From NCBI GenBank assembly GCA_026874595.1, contig CM049314.1, positions 61,419,300 to 61,483,299 of the forward strand: DNA of 64,000 bases. Reading direction: 5' to 3'. Shown one piece after another: positions 1-14,330 of this stretch (position 1 is its first letter; each line of letters begins with the position of its first letter). The translations under genes were made by a program, and so were the position numbers. Source of the stretch: Sipunculus nudus (lineage: Eukaryota > Annelida > Sipuncula > Golfingiida > Sipunculidae). The notes under the pieces are model-generated. The model was not told the DNA's origin. It was given only the letters and a program-made list of their open reading frames with translations, and made no database searches.

Positions 1-2219
1 CATGAATACATTTGGAAAGTATTTGCACTGGTATTCATATACTTTCATTTTTACCTGAATTCCCATTCTATATGCAAGAATTTTATAATGGAGTACATAT
101 TCATATTCGTATTTAAATACAATTGCAAAGTATTCCCACCATGTCTGGTATTTATTCATTTTTCACCAAACAATGGTGTTCAGAATTCAGAATGTACAAA
201 ATTCACACATTTAAATAATGATCATAAGTACCTGGTTTTATGGCTTTTATTTATATTAAAAAAAATAAATGTAATATATTCATTTTGGACTAATTTCACA
301 TCAATGTACACACTAGACACAGTAGGAATCTAGATTAATATTATCAACTGCATCTTTGTCTATCATTAATTTCTTTCATATGATCCCTAATGATTAGTAA
401 TGAATAATATGATTTACTTCTTTATCATTAAAATTGAACTGAAAAATGCCATAGGTGACTGCATGGTGTTATTTGGAATATGTGACATTCTACCCATCGA
501 TACAAGATTCTTATATCATCAGTAACTGCAAGTTAATTTCCTGTTATTATAAACTAACAAATTCCTTTTCTATTTTTCTTTAATTTGTTATTAAAAACCA
601 ATAAAAATTTATTAATTTATTGTTTATTGTTATGTTGTTGGTTAAAACTACTAGATGAGTTGGGTTGGACACCTGGATCAACTGTGGCTGGCCATAAGCT
701 GCCTGGATTCCTGTATGCCTCGCCTCAAGCGTGCATAATTTGATGAAAGGTCAACAAGGTCAACATACAGGTGACTCAAGAGGGGCTGGAGAGAGCCAAA
801 GTCTGACAGGGTCTCATAAAAAACATTAATAAAAGCTACATAGTTTGGCCAATTTCTTTCAGCTTTCTAAACTAAAAAGCTGAAATCCTAATGTGTGCAT
901 GATATGAAAATTATATCAACAGTGCTCACAGGACACAAACGTGCCATGGTCACAGTTGGGCAAAATTTAAGGTACTAATTTTATATTTATACTAATAACT
1001 TATAAAATTTGAAAAATTCAGAACTAATTTTGGGTATTCAATTGAATCTTGATTAAATAATGTTACATCCCTGACAAAAAAATCTCTAGCTTCAGCAATG
1101 CCCTTGTTAAGGGAGTAAATATATTTCTTGATTTTTTACAAAGTGCATTATGTTTTGGCCCATAACTTAAAACAATTACGCAATACTGACATCATTCTGG
1201 CATGAGCATAGAGAATGAAAAATATGTATATTATTTATGATTAAAGTCAGATCAGTGGTTTTGATATTAGGCAGTCTTGAAGTGTAACAATGGGTTTTTA
1301 ATGGAAAAATGAAGTTTTTCATTAATATCTCGAAGGTATTAAGTCCTAGTGACCAAATTCTTGGCATGGTAGGGGATTTTGGAGACATCTAACTGTATGC
1401 CGAATTTAAGGAACTAAGTGCTGAAGCTGGGGAGCTGAGCTCTTGCAAACTGCATAACACTAGCTTGATGTAAACAATATGTTACATGGTGCTTGAAAAC
1501 TTATTAAAATCTACAGTTTTTGATCAACTGGTTTCAAATTTTTGGTGTTAACAGTTGAAATACTAACAAAAACATGCTGTGAAAATTAAATCCACAGTAC
1601 TTACAGGAAAAAAACGTGCCATGGTCAAAGTTGGGCAAAATTTAAGGTACCAATTTTCTATTTTTATTAATATTTTAGAAAATTTAAAAGATTTTCATCT
1701 AATTTTGGGTATATAATTTAATTTTGAATAATTAAAGTTATATTACTGGAAAAAAGGTCAATAGCTTTAACATTTTTTGTGTTAAGTGATCAAATATCTT
1801 TCCTGATTTTTTACAAAATGCATTATGTTTGGGCCCATAACTTTTTTAAATTAAATAATACAGACATAATTTCTGGCATGTACATAGGAACTATATAGAG
1901 GAATATTTATGGTAAATATGAGGAAAAACAAATGAGTGGTTTTGATATTAGGCAGTCCTGAAGTGTGAAAATAGGTTTTTAATAAAAAATTGAGGTTTTT
2001 CCTTAATTTCTCAAAGGAACGAAGTTGCAAAGACCCAGTTTTCGGCTTGGTAGGAGATCTTGGGGACATCTAACATTATGCCAAATTTTGGATTCCTAGG
2101 TCTTACGGTTTCAAAACGTGCCACATCTACGGACGGACGGACGGACGGACAGACGGACGGACGACGGACAATGGACCACGACTATAGCTCAGATGACTTA
2201 TAGTCAGCTGAGCTAAAAA
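1..2219 (-). mobile_element. Pearl-like element E1 (cut by the window edge)
   Basis: It contains two core units about 675 bp apart, anchored by GTGCCATGGTCA near 941 and 1616. A conserved block follows (catgtacataggaac, ggcagtcctgaagtgtg), then an (ACGG)n microsatellite at 2131-2165 and the shared terminus GTCAGCTGAGCTAAAAA at 2204-2219. The same sequence recurs at 8880-11132 with a few percent divergence and an offset of about 8.88-8.92 kb. Read on the minus strand, the TTTTTAGCTCAGCTGAC end would be the 5' end of a Helentron-type element. The other end lies outside the window. No coding capacity was seen; short open frames at 88-333 and elsewhere are repeat-derived. Confidence 0.75.
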
Positions 2220-4050
2220 TTACTGAAACTGCACTGAAGAAAGAATTTCTAAGGTGGCTAACTGGCAGACATTATGGAGTTCTGACAAGTATGACATTTG
2301 ATATCCCACATTCTCCAATAAGAGACCAAACTTGGGCAAATTATCCAGTAATGAATGCCCAAAATAATTCAAAAGGCATGTCCAGGCCCTCATATCAGAT
2401 TTATAGATATGCAATTGTAAAAAGTGTAAGTCCAATATTTTTTATTATCACTCTGCTTTTCAATGGGGTCAGCAGGGTAGGTAAACTGCCAAACCTGAAA
2501 GAAAAGAAATGCAGAAAGCATGACTAAGAGTCTTGGAATAAAACAAAAAGCCATCCTAAATCAAGGTACACATCCACATATTATGAGAACAAACACTTGC
2601 TTTTATATGTGGTGATATATATTAAAATATTCAGATATCTAGGAAACTAAGTTTATTGCTAGGATTCCATAAAATAAACTGCAAAATGTTCCCATCATCT
2701 TATAAATCAGTAGCTTAACCTTAATACTATACTCTCATAGTCTTAATGCCTGGCTGAAGCATTCTGACAACAGTGTTTTTGTTATGAAGTAACGAGGTAC
2801 CTATCACTGAGCCTTATCACTTAATAGGCTGATACAAAAGGGAGTCATATGTCACCAGTGTCACTCACAATTACAGCCACACAGGGAGATGTACCAGCTG
2901 GAGTGGGATGGTTATATATACAAGAAAAATAGAGATGGTCTATAAAATAAGTAATAGTGAACATCCCTGACCTATGAACTTGGCCTTTTGCCCATGTATT
3001 CAACTGGATTCTTTCTAAATGATGGGTAACTACTAACCACTTAAATCTGGTGTAATTACTTGGCAACCAATGGGTGAATAACTTTGACCTGCAACCTTTA
3101 ACCTGCTGACCAGCTGACCCCAAAATCAATAAGTTATTTATTCAAGCAAAAAGACCCACAAATATGAAGTTTGAGTCAAACTGAGTGATGCATAGATGTG
3201 GCATATGTGAAAGACTGAAGGTTTGGGTTGAACAGTTACACTTGAAATATGCTCACAAGCATTTAGAACAATTAAATATTGTGACCTTGACCTTTGACTT
3301 TTTGACCTCAACATCAATAGGCTTCTTCCCTTATTGGTAGGTAAGCCATATATGACAGATGGAAGGTACAGATTTAAAAGTTTGCCTGAAAATGACTCCA
3401 CGCAAGAAGTGGGTGCTGTGAACTTGACCTTTGACCTCAAAATCAACAAGTCTTTTCCCCTGTTGGCAGAGAAGCGATATCAGTGCTGGAAGGTTTGGAA
3501 TGAAAAGTCTAGCTTGAAATGTGTCCACAACCTTTTCAAAGAAGTGGATCCTGTGACCCTGACCTTTGACCTTGTGACCTCAAAATCTATAGGATTCTTC
3601 TCCAACTTAGTAGGTGAGCTATATGTGAAAAAAATCAAAGAATTAGGATGAAAGGGTTGGCTTAAAATGCATCCACAGGCTTTTCAAAGAAGAGGCTCCT
3701 GTGACCTTGACCTTTGACTTTTTGACCTAAAATTATGGTTCTTCCCCTGTTGGTAGGTGAGCTGTATGTGAAAGATGGAAGGTTTGGGATGAAAATTTTG
3801 TCTCAAAGAGTTATTTCTGGGGGGTGCAAACACACCCCATAACTTCGAGAATATAGGTCGCAGTGACCTAATTTCAGGTTTGCAAGGAGATCTTTTTATA
3901 ACCTCTAAGACTGCATAGGGTTCATGGCCCTATCCCCTACGGTTACGATTTGTGCTCTGCTAACGGCCGGCCGGACGGACAGACGGAAGGACGACGGACA
4001 AAGACCCATCGCTATAGCCCAGCATGACTGAAAGTCAGCTGAGCTAAAAA
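2215..4050 (-). mobile_element. Pearl-like element E2 with DR1-type array, one end missing
   Basis: It is nearly identical over about 1.84 kb to 57749-59588. The stretch 3280-3800 carries four degenerate units of about 140 bp, each with TGACCTTTGACCT or a close variant. Then come a ggggggtgcaaacac block, a GGCCGG/ACGG-rich stretch at 3963-3990 and the terminus GTCAGCTGAGCTAAAAA at 4034-4050. The opposite end (GGGACCCATGGGTC) is absent: the element begins directly against the A-run of E1. Open frames at 3138-3651 are repeat sequence, not genes. Confidence 0.75.
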
Positions 4051-5787
4051 GAGAAAAAAATTTGCAAAAAATTTGAAAAAAAAATACAGGTGGCGCCACC
4101 AGTTTGCAGGAAGTGATGGAACATCCCATGATTAATATTCATGCAGAGAATCTTGGTGATCAATGCAGTGGTTATTCAGATACTTGAGCTTTTGTATCAA
4201 ATTTTGCATTATTCTAGGGGATACTTCAGAGCCCCATGGCTCTGAGGTTTTGGGTAACAGAGACCTAATTTTCAGTTTCCAAGAAGACTTTTCATTGGCC
4301 TCTCTGCATGTCAAGAAAGAAGATTCTAGGTCCAGCCGTTATGATTTGTGCCCTGTTATCAGATGACCGCATCTTTTAAGGTATCAAAAATAGAGAAAGA
4401 AAATTGTAAAAATACAGGTGGCGCCACCAGTCTGCAGAAACCGATGAAATACCCCATAATCAATATCCATGCAAAGAATCATGGTGATCAATACATTAGT
4501 TGTTCAGATATTTGAGTTTTTGTATCAAATTTTCATTATTCTGGGGGGTACTTCAGAGCCCCATAGCTTGAAGAATCTGGGTAACAGAGACCTAATTCCT
4601 GGTTTCCAAGGAGACTTTTCATGGGCCTCCACGCATGTCAAGATAGAAGATTCTAGGTCCAGTTGTTACGATTTGTGCCCTGTTAACAGATGACTGCATC
4701 TTTTAAGGTCTCAAAAATAGAGAAAAAAAATCAGAAAAAATCGAAATATACAGGTGGCGCCACCAGTCTGCAGAAACTGATGAAACATCTCATGATTAAT
4801 AAGTATGCCAAAAATCATGACCATCAGTGATGTAGTTAATGAGATATTGAAGTTTTTGTATGAAATTTTATACTATTCTGGGGGGTACACTGGGGCCCCA
4901 TAGCTCAAAGGATATGGGTAACAGAGACCTAATTTCTGGTTTCCATTGAGACTTTTCATAGGTCTTTCAGGAATATCAAGAATGAAGAGTCCAGGTCCAG
5001 TGGTTAATATTTGTGCCCTGTTAACAGATGTCCACATTTTTAAAGGTCCAAAAAATAGAGAAAAAAATTCATAAAAAATCGAAAAAATACAGGTGGCGCC
5101 ACCAGTCTGCAGAAACTGATGAAACATCTCATGATTTATAAGTATGCCAAAAATCATGACCATCAGTGGTGTAGTTAATGAGATATTGAAGTTTTTGTAT
5201 GAAATTTTTCACTATTCTTGGGGGTACTTTGGGGCCCCATAGCTCGAAGGATATGGGTAATAGAGACCTAATTTCTGGTTTCCATGGAGACTTTTCATAG
5301 GTCTCTCAGAATATCAAGAATGAAGATTCCAGGTCCAGTATTTACGATTTGTGCCCTGTTAACAGATGTCCACATTTTTAAAGGTCTCAAAATTAGAGAA
5401 AAAAATTCGTAAAAAATCGAAAAATACAGGTGGCGCCAGCAGTCTGCAGGAACTGATGGAACATCTCATGATCAATAAGTATGCCAAAAATCATGACCAT
5501 CAGTGGTGTAGTTAATGAGATATTGAAGTTTTTGTATGAAATTTTTCACTATTCTGGGGGGTACTTTGGGGCCCCATAGCTCGAAGGATATGGGTAACAG
5601 AGACCTAATTTCTGGTTTCCAAGGAGATTTTTCATGGACCTCTCTGGATGTAAAGTAAGAAGATTCCAGGTCCAGTGGTTACGATTTGTGCCCTGTTAAC
5701 AGACAGACGCCCGGACGGCCGGACAGCCGACGGACAAAAGGTGATCCCTATAGCTCAGATGCCTTACAGTCAGCTGAGCTAAAAAAA
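4051..5787 (-). mobile_element. Pearl-like element E3 with about 335-bp tandem units
   Basis: Five tandem units are marked by GGTGGCGCCACC at 4089, 4417, 4753 and 5092 and by a one-base variant at 5429, giving periods of 328, 336, 339 and 337 bp. The first lies at the junction with E2. Each unit also has a ggggggtacttcggagcccc-like block and gatttgtgccctgttaac. The element closes with a GGAC/ACGG-rich stretch (5703-5735) and the shared terminus near 5780. It starts immediately after the terminus of E2. Confidence 0.75.
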
Positions 5788-6408
5788 ACGTGCCATGGTC
5801 AAACTTGGGCAAAATTTAAGGTACCAATTTTATATTTTTGCCAATATTTAAAAAAATTTAACAGATTATGATCTTATTTTTGGTATACAATTCAATTTTG
5901 ATCAATTAAAGTTGTATTACTGAAAAAAGTCCCTACCTTTAACACTTTTGGTCTTAAGTGACCAAATATCTTTCCTGACTTTTCTACAAAGTCCATTATG
6001 TTTGGGCCCATAACTTTTTTAAATTAAATAATACTGACTTTATTTCAGGCATGTACATAGGAACTATATAGAGGAATATTTATGGTAAATATGAAGAAAA
6101 CCAGATGAGAGGTTTTGATATTAGGCAGTCCTGAAGTGTGAAAATAGATTTCTAATAAAAAATTGAGGTGTTTCCTTAATATCTCGAAGGAACGAAGTCC
6201 TATTGACCCAATTTTCGGCATGGTAGGAGATTTTTGGGACATCTAACTGTATGGCAAATTTCAGATTCGTAGGTCCAATGGTGTCGAAACGTGCCAGTCT
6301 TACGGACAGACATCCCGACAGACGGACGGACGGACAGACAGACGGACGGACGACGGACAATGGACCATGACTATAGCTCAGATGACTTATAGTCAGCTGA
6401 GCTAAAAA
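5788..6408 (-). mobile_element. Pearl-like element E4 (single core unit)
   Basis: It begins with ACGTGCCATGGTCAAACTTG directly after the A-run of E3, inside what is elsewhere the middle of a core unit. It runs through the catgtacatagg and ggcagtcctgaagtg blocks, an (ACGG)n microsatellite at 6318-6358 and the terminus at 6392-6408. It has no far terminus of its own. Confidence 0.7.
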
Positions 6409-7127
6409 TAAAAAACTAGCCTAATTTTCAAGCTTTTATTTTCAAATTTCAGATTTAAACAAATCAAAAATTTATGTTTACATGCTGTGAAAATTAAATC
6501 AATGGTAATTACAGGAAAAAAATGTACCATGGTCAAAGTTGGGCAAAATTTAAGGTACTGATTTTATTTTTATGCAAATAACTTAAAAAATTTTCAAAAT
6601 TCAGATCTAATTTTGGGTAAACAATTGAATCTTAATTAAACATAGTTATATACTTGGGAAAAAAGACTCTAGTTTCAAAATTTTCCATGTTAAGTGAGTA
6701 AATATTTTTCCTGATTTTTTACAAAGTCCATTATGTTTGGGCCCATAACTTAAAGAATTTATACTTAACAGACTTAATTTCTGGCATGTACATAGGAACT
6801 ATATAGAGGAATATTTATTGAATATATGAGGAAAAAAAGATGGGTGGTTTTGATATTTAGGCAGTCCTGAAGTGTGAAAATAGGTTTTTAATAAAAAATT
6901 AAGGGTTTTCCTTAATTTCTCAAAGGAATGAAGTTGCAAAGACCCAGTTTTCGGCTTGGTAGGAGATCTTGGGCACATCTGACATAATGCTGAATTTTGG
7001 ATTCCTAGGTCTTACGGTTTCAAAACATGCCACATCTACGGATGGACAGACGGACGGACAGACGGACCGACAGACAATGGACCCACAACTTTAGTTCAGA
7101 TGACTTATAGTCAGCTGAGCTAAAAAA
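6409..7127 (-). mobile_element. Pearl-like element E5 (single core unit)
   Basis: It has the same core unit as E4 (ACCATGGTCAAAGTTGGGC near 6528), a conserved ggcagtcctgaagtg block, a short GGACGGAC stretch at 7040-7075 and the shared terminus at 7109-7127. It adjoins the terminus of E4. A further core remnant without terminus continues at 7128-7480 and ends abruptly in unique sequence. Confidence 0.7.
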
Positions 7128-8370
<1,243 letters not shown>

Positions 8371-8453
8371 TCAAACATTTGAGCATTTTCACATTCCACG
8401 AAATATCAATACGGGAAATCGCCAATGCAGTTTCTTATGTAAAATGAGGAAAA

Positions 8454-11132
8454 ACAAGGGACCCATTTGTCACGGCGCTCAGCTGTTATATATGATAAAA
8501 AATATGATTTTTTTATCATATATAATGAATAAGGCACATGCTGGTTTTGTGTGGTAATAAATATAAGCTTTATTATGAGTTGATGGTGTTTATGTGATTT
8601 TGATAGTATCTTTGGAGACAGGGAAGAGGATTGATTTCATTTATTTTATTAACAAATGGAGTTCTTTTGTCACACAGATTTTGACTTGGCCATAACTTAT
8701 AAGCAGCACATATAATAAAAGAGTTTAACTATTTATTAAAATTTAATAACAAATATTGAGCCAATATAATTTTTATTAAAAAAATAATAAGAAAATCATA
8801 TGATTTTTTAAAATAAAATATATATTTGAAATGATTAATAAATTATTATTATAGAATATTTTCATGAATGCATTCATGAATACATTTTTAAAGTATCTGC
8901 ACTGGTATTCAAATACTTTCATTTTTACCTGAATTCCCATTCTTATGCAATAAAATTTTTTAATGCAGTACATATTCATATTCGTATTCAAATACATTTG
9001 CAAAGCATCCACACCATGTCTAGTATTTATTCAGTTTAAGCCAAACAATGATGTTGAGAATCCAGAATATACAAAATTCACAAATTTAAATAATGATCAT
9101 CAGTACCTGGTTTTATGGCTTTTATTTATATTAAAAAAAATAAATGTAATATATTCACTTTGGACTACTTTTACATCAATCTACACACTAGACACAGTAG
9201 GAATCTAGATTAATATTATCAACTGCATCTTTGTCTATCATTAATTTCCTTCATATGATCCCTAATGATTAGTAATGAATAATATGATTTATTTTTTTTA
9301 TCAGTAAAATTTAACTGAAAATACCATAGATGACTGCATGGTGTTATTTGGAATAACATTGACATTGACATTCTATCCATTCATACAAGATTCTTACATC
9401 ATCAGTAACTGCAAGTTAATTTTCTGTTACTCAACAACAAACAAATTCCTTTTCTATTAATTTTTCTTTAATTTGTTATTAAAACCATTAAAAAATTATT
9501 AATTTATTGTTTATTGTTATGTTGATGTATGTACTAGATGAGTTGGGTTGGACACCTGGATCAACTGTGACTGGGCATTAGCTGCCTGGCTGCCCCAGTG
9601 TATGCCTCGCATCAAGCCTGCATAATCTGATGAAAGGTCAACAAGGTCAACATACAGGTGACTGAAGAGGGGCTGGATTTAGCCTGGGTCTGACATGGTC
9701 CCATAAAAACATTAGTAAAAGCTACAATATTTGGCCAATTTCTTTCAGCTTTCTAACCTACAAAGATGAAATCCTTATGTGTGCATGATATGAAAATTAT
9801 ATCAACAGTGCTCTCTGGAAACAAACATGCCATGGTCAAAGTTGGGCAAAATTTAAGGTACTAATTTTATATTTATACTAATAACTTATAAAATTTGAAA
9901 AATTCAGAACTAATTTTTTGTATTCAATTGAATCTTGATCAAATAATGTTACATCCCTGACAAAAAAATCTCTAGCTTCAGCAATCCTCTTGTTAAGGGA
10001 GTAAATATATTTCTTGATTTTTTAAAAAGTGCATTATGTTTGGGCCCATAACTTAAAACAATTACGCAATACTGACATAATTTCTGGCATGTGAATGGCA
10101 AATGTATAGAAAAATATGTATATTATATATGATCAAAGTCAGATCAGTGGTTTTGATATTAGGCAGTCTTACAGTGTAACAATGGGTTTTTAATGGAAAA
10201 ATGAAGTTTTTCATTAATATCTCAAAGGAATTAAGTCCTAGTGAACAAATTCTTGGCATGGTAGGGGATTTTGGAGACATCTAACTGTATGCCAAATTTA
10301 AGGAACTTAGAGCTGAAGCTGGGGAGCTGAGCTCTAGCAAACTGCAAAACACTAGCTTGATGTAAACAATATGTGACATGGTGCTTGAAAACTTGAATTA
10401 AATCTACAGTTTTTGATCAACTGGTTTCAAATTTTTGGTGTTAACAGTTGAAATGGTAACAAAAACAGGCTTTGAAAATTAAATCCTCAGCATTTACAGG
10501 GAAAAAACGTGCCATGGTCAAACTTGGGCAAAATTTAAGGTACCAATTTTATATTTTTGCCAATATTTTAAAAAAAATTAACAGATTTTGATCTAATTTT
10601 TGGTATACAATTCAATTTTGATCAATTAAAGTTGTATTACTGAAAAAAAGTCCCTACCTTTAACACTTTTGGTCTTAAGTGACCAAATATCTTTCCTGAT
10701 ATTTTACAAAGTCCATTATGTTTGGGCCCATAACTTTATTAAATTAAATAATACTGACTTAATTTCTAGCATATACATAGGAACTATATAGAGGAATATT
10801 TATGTTAAATATGAAGAAAACCAGATTGAGTGGTTTTGATATTAGGCAGTCCTGAAGTGTGAAAATAGATTTCTAATAAAAAAATTGAGGTTTTTCCTTA
10901 ATATCTCGAAGGAACAAAGTCCTATTGACCCAATTTTCGGAATGGTAGGAGATTTTGGGGACATCTAACTGTATGCTGAATTTCAGATTCGTAGGTCCAA
11001 TGGTGTCGAAACGTGCCAGTCTTACGGACAGACATCTGGACGGACGGACGGCACGACAGACAGACAGACGGATGCACGACGGACAATGGACCACAACTAT
11101 AGCTCAGATGACTTATAGTCAGCTGAGCTAAA
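8454..11132 (-). mobile_element. Pearl-like element E6, both ends present (2.7 kb)
   Basis: The left end ACAAGGGACCC...GGCGCTCAGCTG lies at 8454-8485 and the right end GTCAGCTGAGCTAAA at 11118-11132. The nine bases GCTCAGCTG/CAGCTGAGC form subterminal inverted repeats. Two core units are anchored by the CCATGGTCA motif near 9830 and 10510 (682 bp apart), with an ACGG-type microsatellite at 11038-11085. In the minus-strand reading the left end holds subterminal repeat, then a palindrome derived from GACCCATGGGTC, as expected for the 3' end of a Helentron-type non-autonomous element. Most of it matches E1. Confidence 0.75.
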
Positions 11133-12141
11133 TACTACTGGGTGGCACAGCCTTCTGGCATTAATGCAGGCATTGCCAGGCAAGGGTGATTCAAACAAGA
11201 TAGTCATTAGCACTGTCTTATCTGACCATCTGCACAATATTACCTTATACACTTTAATTACACTGTTTACTTAATGTGATCATTGAACAAATATGAGACT
11301 ACAATAAATTGTTGGTATGCTGCAAGGCAGATAAATTGAAACTTGCCAAAAATGATTTTTATCTGTAAATGATAGCTCTGCCATGAATTATAATGCAAGT
11401 CCGGTGATACAAGATAAAGTTCTTGTGCAATTTGTCCTTTCAAGACTTTTTCATGTTCATGCAACTGTAAGCATTTCAACTTAACAACAGACTTTGAAGA
11501 CAAGACCATATTAAATTTCAGTATGATTTGAAATGAAAAGCTCTATGCTCCGTGCATACCCAGCTGTATTGAATGAATTGGCTGGATGCAAGTGGTGCTA
11601 GTTGTTTGCCTGCAGTTAGGAGAAGAGTCATATATAGACCCCTGTCTGCTTCAAAAATATGTTCTCAAAATGACATTTATGTATTTCAGTTTAATTTTTA
11701 TGGATAAGGAACACATTCCCTGAGTAATGAAGTGCTGCAAAGAGCAAGAAACTGATTTGGGTCTACATGCTGATAACACTGTGTTCTCTACCTTGATGTT
11801 GACTAAAATGAAACAGCTGCTGGTGCTGCCATCTGTTGTAGGAACTGGGATCTTCATTTAACTACATTTTCAGGTTAATAATAATATACACATATTAATA
11901 TTAATTTGGATATAGAATTCAACATTTCATGCTTGCAGTTAGACATATCTTCATGGTTGTTTCAGTGAACAACAGTAGCACATGGTGAACTAGAAATTTG
12001 TAAGTCTACCCACAACATATTTTTACCCAAACATTAACACAGATATAAACCTAAATTCAACTTCTATAGGCCTCCACGCCCTAAGGGTGTGTGGAGGGGG
12101 GGGGAAGGGGTTTATGACCAAGTAATTACTCAGAACAGTTA
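11133..12141. other. AMMECR1 intron 2, no feature seen
   Basis: Apparently unique AT-rich sequence. The only feature noted is a G-rich run near 12092-12110. Open frames on the minus strand (11267-11509, 11651-11857) lack known domains and supporting splice sites. Confidence 0.5.
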
Positions 12142-12645
12142 AGCCGCTATCACATATAGCCTACGGGGCCCGTACGGTGAGTAAAATGTGCATTTTTGGC
12201 TAAATTCGCACGGTGCCCTTAAGGTACCCGTACGATTTTCATGGGCACCGGTTCAAATTTTACCCGCCGTATGGGCGCCGTGGTGCTGAGCTGGCTGCGC
12301 TCAATTCTCCCGGCGTTTTCAACTCACCGTAAGCCCGTAGACAGGCCGTACAGAAGCCGCAGAAAGCCCGTGCCGTAGCCTTGCGGGCACGGGCCGGTAT
12401 CCGCGCGGCACCCGTACGGTTTGCTGGGTAATTTTCTCGACAATATTCGTACGGGCGCCTTGCAGTGTCTGCCGTTGCCGTACGGTCACCGTGCGATGGC
12501 CTTATGGACCCTGCAAGGGCCCTGTGCGACATGTGAAAAGTTAAATGGCTGCCTTGAATCTGAGCTATCGGATTTATAAATAAAGCAACAGTGGCAACAA
12601 ATCAAACAAAATCTCTGTGCGCTCTGAACGAGTCAAGTGTTCGGG

Positions 12646-13560
12646 ATGCCAGTTATTCCCTCGCAACGTCTATTTCCTGTGCGCATTGCTGATTTGCAGA
12701 CACAATTGGATAGACTCCGCCACAATCGGCAGTTTGTGGTTGCCGTGCTCATTGGAGAGGATTTGGACAGGGTAAGTGCAGGAAGACGTCGAAAAAGATG
12801 TTGGGTGAAACCATGGTTGCAAAGGTGTGTCATGCTAAGGCAGTATGACACATTAATGCATGAATTGTTGCGGGAGTCTCATGGTGACTTCAAAAATTAC
12901 ATGCGGATGGAGGTGGAAATGTTTCGCGAGATGTTGGCCAGGGTCACGCCAAGAATAACCAAGAGCGATGATAGGCGACCACCCATTCGACCTGGGGTTA
13001 AACTTGCAGTGACTTTACGTTTTCTGGCAACTGGCAACTCGTATGTTAGTCTCTCATATGACTTCCATGTCGCAGCTGACACCATATGTTTGTTTGTGCC
13101 AGAAGTATGTGAAGCCATAGTGGAAGAGTACAAGAAGGAGCAATTCTCGACACCATCTGAACCTGACGAATGGAGACGAGTGGCCGATAAGTTTGGGAAT
13201 CGATGGAACTTCCCACACTGCTGTGGCGCTATTGATGGGAAGCATGTTGCTTTGCGGAGGCCAAACCATGCTGGAAGCCTCTACTATAATTATAAGTTCT
13301 TCCATTCTATTCTGATGCTGGCGCTGGTAGACGCGGACTATAAATTCCTCTGGGTGAACATCAGGGTTGAAGGATCAAACTCCAATGCTGGTGTGTTTCA
13401 ATGCTGTAACCAGGAGACCGCCTTGTGGGAGGGCCGCCTGGGATTTCCAGAACCTGATCCCCTTCCGAACGATGATAGGGACACCCCTTACTTCTTGGTA
13501 GGAGATGATGCTTTCCCACTCTTGACCTGTTGCAAAATCTGTTGCTATAAACAGATCTAG
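12646..13560 (+). pseudogene. Harbinger (HARBI1-like, DDE_Tnp_4) transposase, truncated
   Basis: The frame of 304 codons reads as a HARBI1-like transposase: an N-terminal region with LMHELLRESHGDFKNYMRM, then [17 protein letters not shown] holding the first catalytic Asp (residue 197), then the second-Asp motif and YFLVGDDAFPL. The ATG at 12646 is chosen because the frame upstream offers only a GTG. Two defects are visible. The second catalytic Asp is Asn (AAT at 13384-13386; the other copy has GAT). The frame also leaves the family after residue 290, so the block with the catalytic Glu (RRVVENAFGIL in copy 2) is missing. The tail from about 13521 is unrelated sequence. This copy cannot encode an active enzyme. 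Confidence 0.85.
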
Positions 13561-13720
13561 AATGAGACTTGGCCTGTTGCCAAGTCTGAAATAGTTGGAA
13601 GTCTGCCAAGCTATTTATAGATTCAGACAAAATCTTGTCCAATCTATTCTTATACTATTGAAAGAACCCTACCCTAGGATAATTACTATCATAAATTTTT
13701 TAGAAGAAATATATTTTTAC

Positions 13721-13946
13721 CAGAAATGCCATGGCCAAGTTCTTTGGCGAAGTCCTCCAACATTTTGTTCTTCTTTGCTCTGTTCTTGTAATCGGGATCG
13801 TCCTTCGCATAGAAGCAAGAATGCCTCTCAAAAAAGTCCACAATCAAATCGTCTTGCTGCATTTTGCTTTCCGCCTCATCTTCGCAGCTTGATGTCTCCA
13901 CTTGCACATTAGTTTTCTTTCCTTTCGCTTTCTTCTTTGGCTTCAT
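13721..13946 (-). CDS. MADF-domain (Myb/SANT-like) accessory protein of Harbinger, first exon only
   Basis: From the ATG at 13946 the frame has a Lys-rich start (MKPKKKAKGKK) and an acidic linker. It then shows the MADF signature LIVDFFERHSCFYAKDDPDY followed by KNRAKKNKMLEDFAKELG. Harbinger elements normally encode such a DNA-binding partner that helps the transposase reach the nucleus and the element ends. The exon ends at a donor (GTAAAAAT at 13713-13720). The following exon is absent here but survives in the other copy at 44357-44632. The gene is therefore broken by an internal deletion between about 13521 and 13700. Confidence 0.75.
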
Positions 13947-13996
13947 GTTGAAAAATGACTACTTTTTAAAAAAATCAGCTATATATAAAGCCACAT

Positions 13997-14170
13997 GGTG
14001 CCAGCGATCACTGACCGGGCGCCTGCCGGCGACCCAACGGTGCCAGCGATCGCCGGCCCGGCGCCTGCCAGCGACCCCACGGCGGCAGCGATCACCGGCC
14101 AGCTGCCGGCCGGGCGCATGCCGGCGACCCCACAGCGGAAGCTATCACTGGCTGGGTGCCGGCCGGGCAC
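13997..14170. repeat. GC-rich 42-bp minisatellite inside Harbinger copy 1
   Basis: About four degenerate copies of a 42-bp unit starting GGTGCCAGCGATCACCGGCC lie between the MADF start codon and the right terminus. Plus-strand translation gives a Pro/Ala-rich pattern (VPAITDRAPAGDPT), which I take as a by-product. The minisatellite is absent from copy 2, whose equivalent zone has been deleted. Confidence 0.7.
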
Positions 14171-14330
14171 CGTGTGATGTACTTGTACCGTACGGTCGCT
14201 TTAGATTATGTGAGTGCAAACACCGTGGGATGAAAAATCACACGGTGTCCGTACGGTCTCGAAAACCCACGGCAAGCCGGCGGGTTGAAGAAACTGTACG
14301 GTGCCCAGTTTATATGTGAGCTAGGCATTA

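Larger units (their letters stand above)
12142..14327 (+). mobile_element. PIF/Harbinger element, copy 1 (internally deleted)
   Basis: It is bounded by the direct repeat TTA (12139-12141 and 14328-14330), the target type of PIF/Harbinger elements. The ends AGCCGCTATCACATATAGCC and, on the other strand, TGCCTAGCTCACATATAAAC share TCACATATA. Dense CGTACGG motifs fill both subterminal zones (12165-12500 and 14180-14310). It carries a truncated transposase on the plus strand and a MADF-domain exon on the minus strand. Its sequence recurs in inverted orientation at 44080-48587, which is over twice as long. Confidence 0.85.

Noticed and set aside
88-333. 81-codon open frame, recurring at 8963-9208
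   Set aside because: Both copies lie within pearl-like elements E1 and E6; the likeness reflects the duplicated repeat, and there is no domain or splice support.
3138-3651. Overlapping open frames on both strands (also 58658-59141)
   Set aside because: They translate the DR1-type tandem units of elements E2 and E10.
13995-14170. Pro/Ala-rich frames over the GC-rich repeat in Harbinger copy 1
   Set aside because: They arise from a 42-bp minisatellite, a multiple of three, on both strands.
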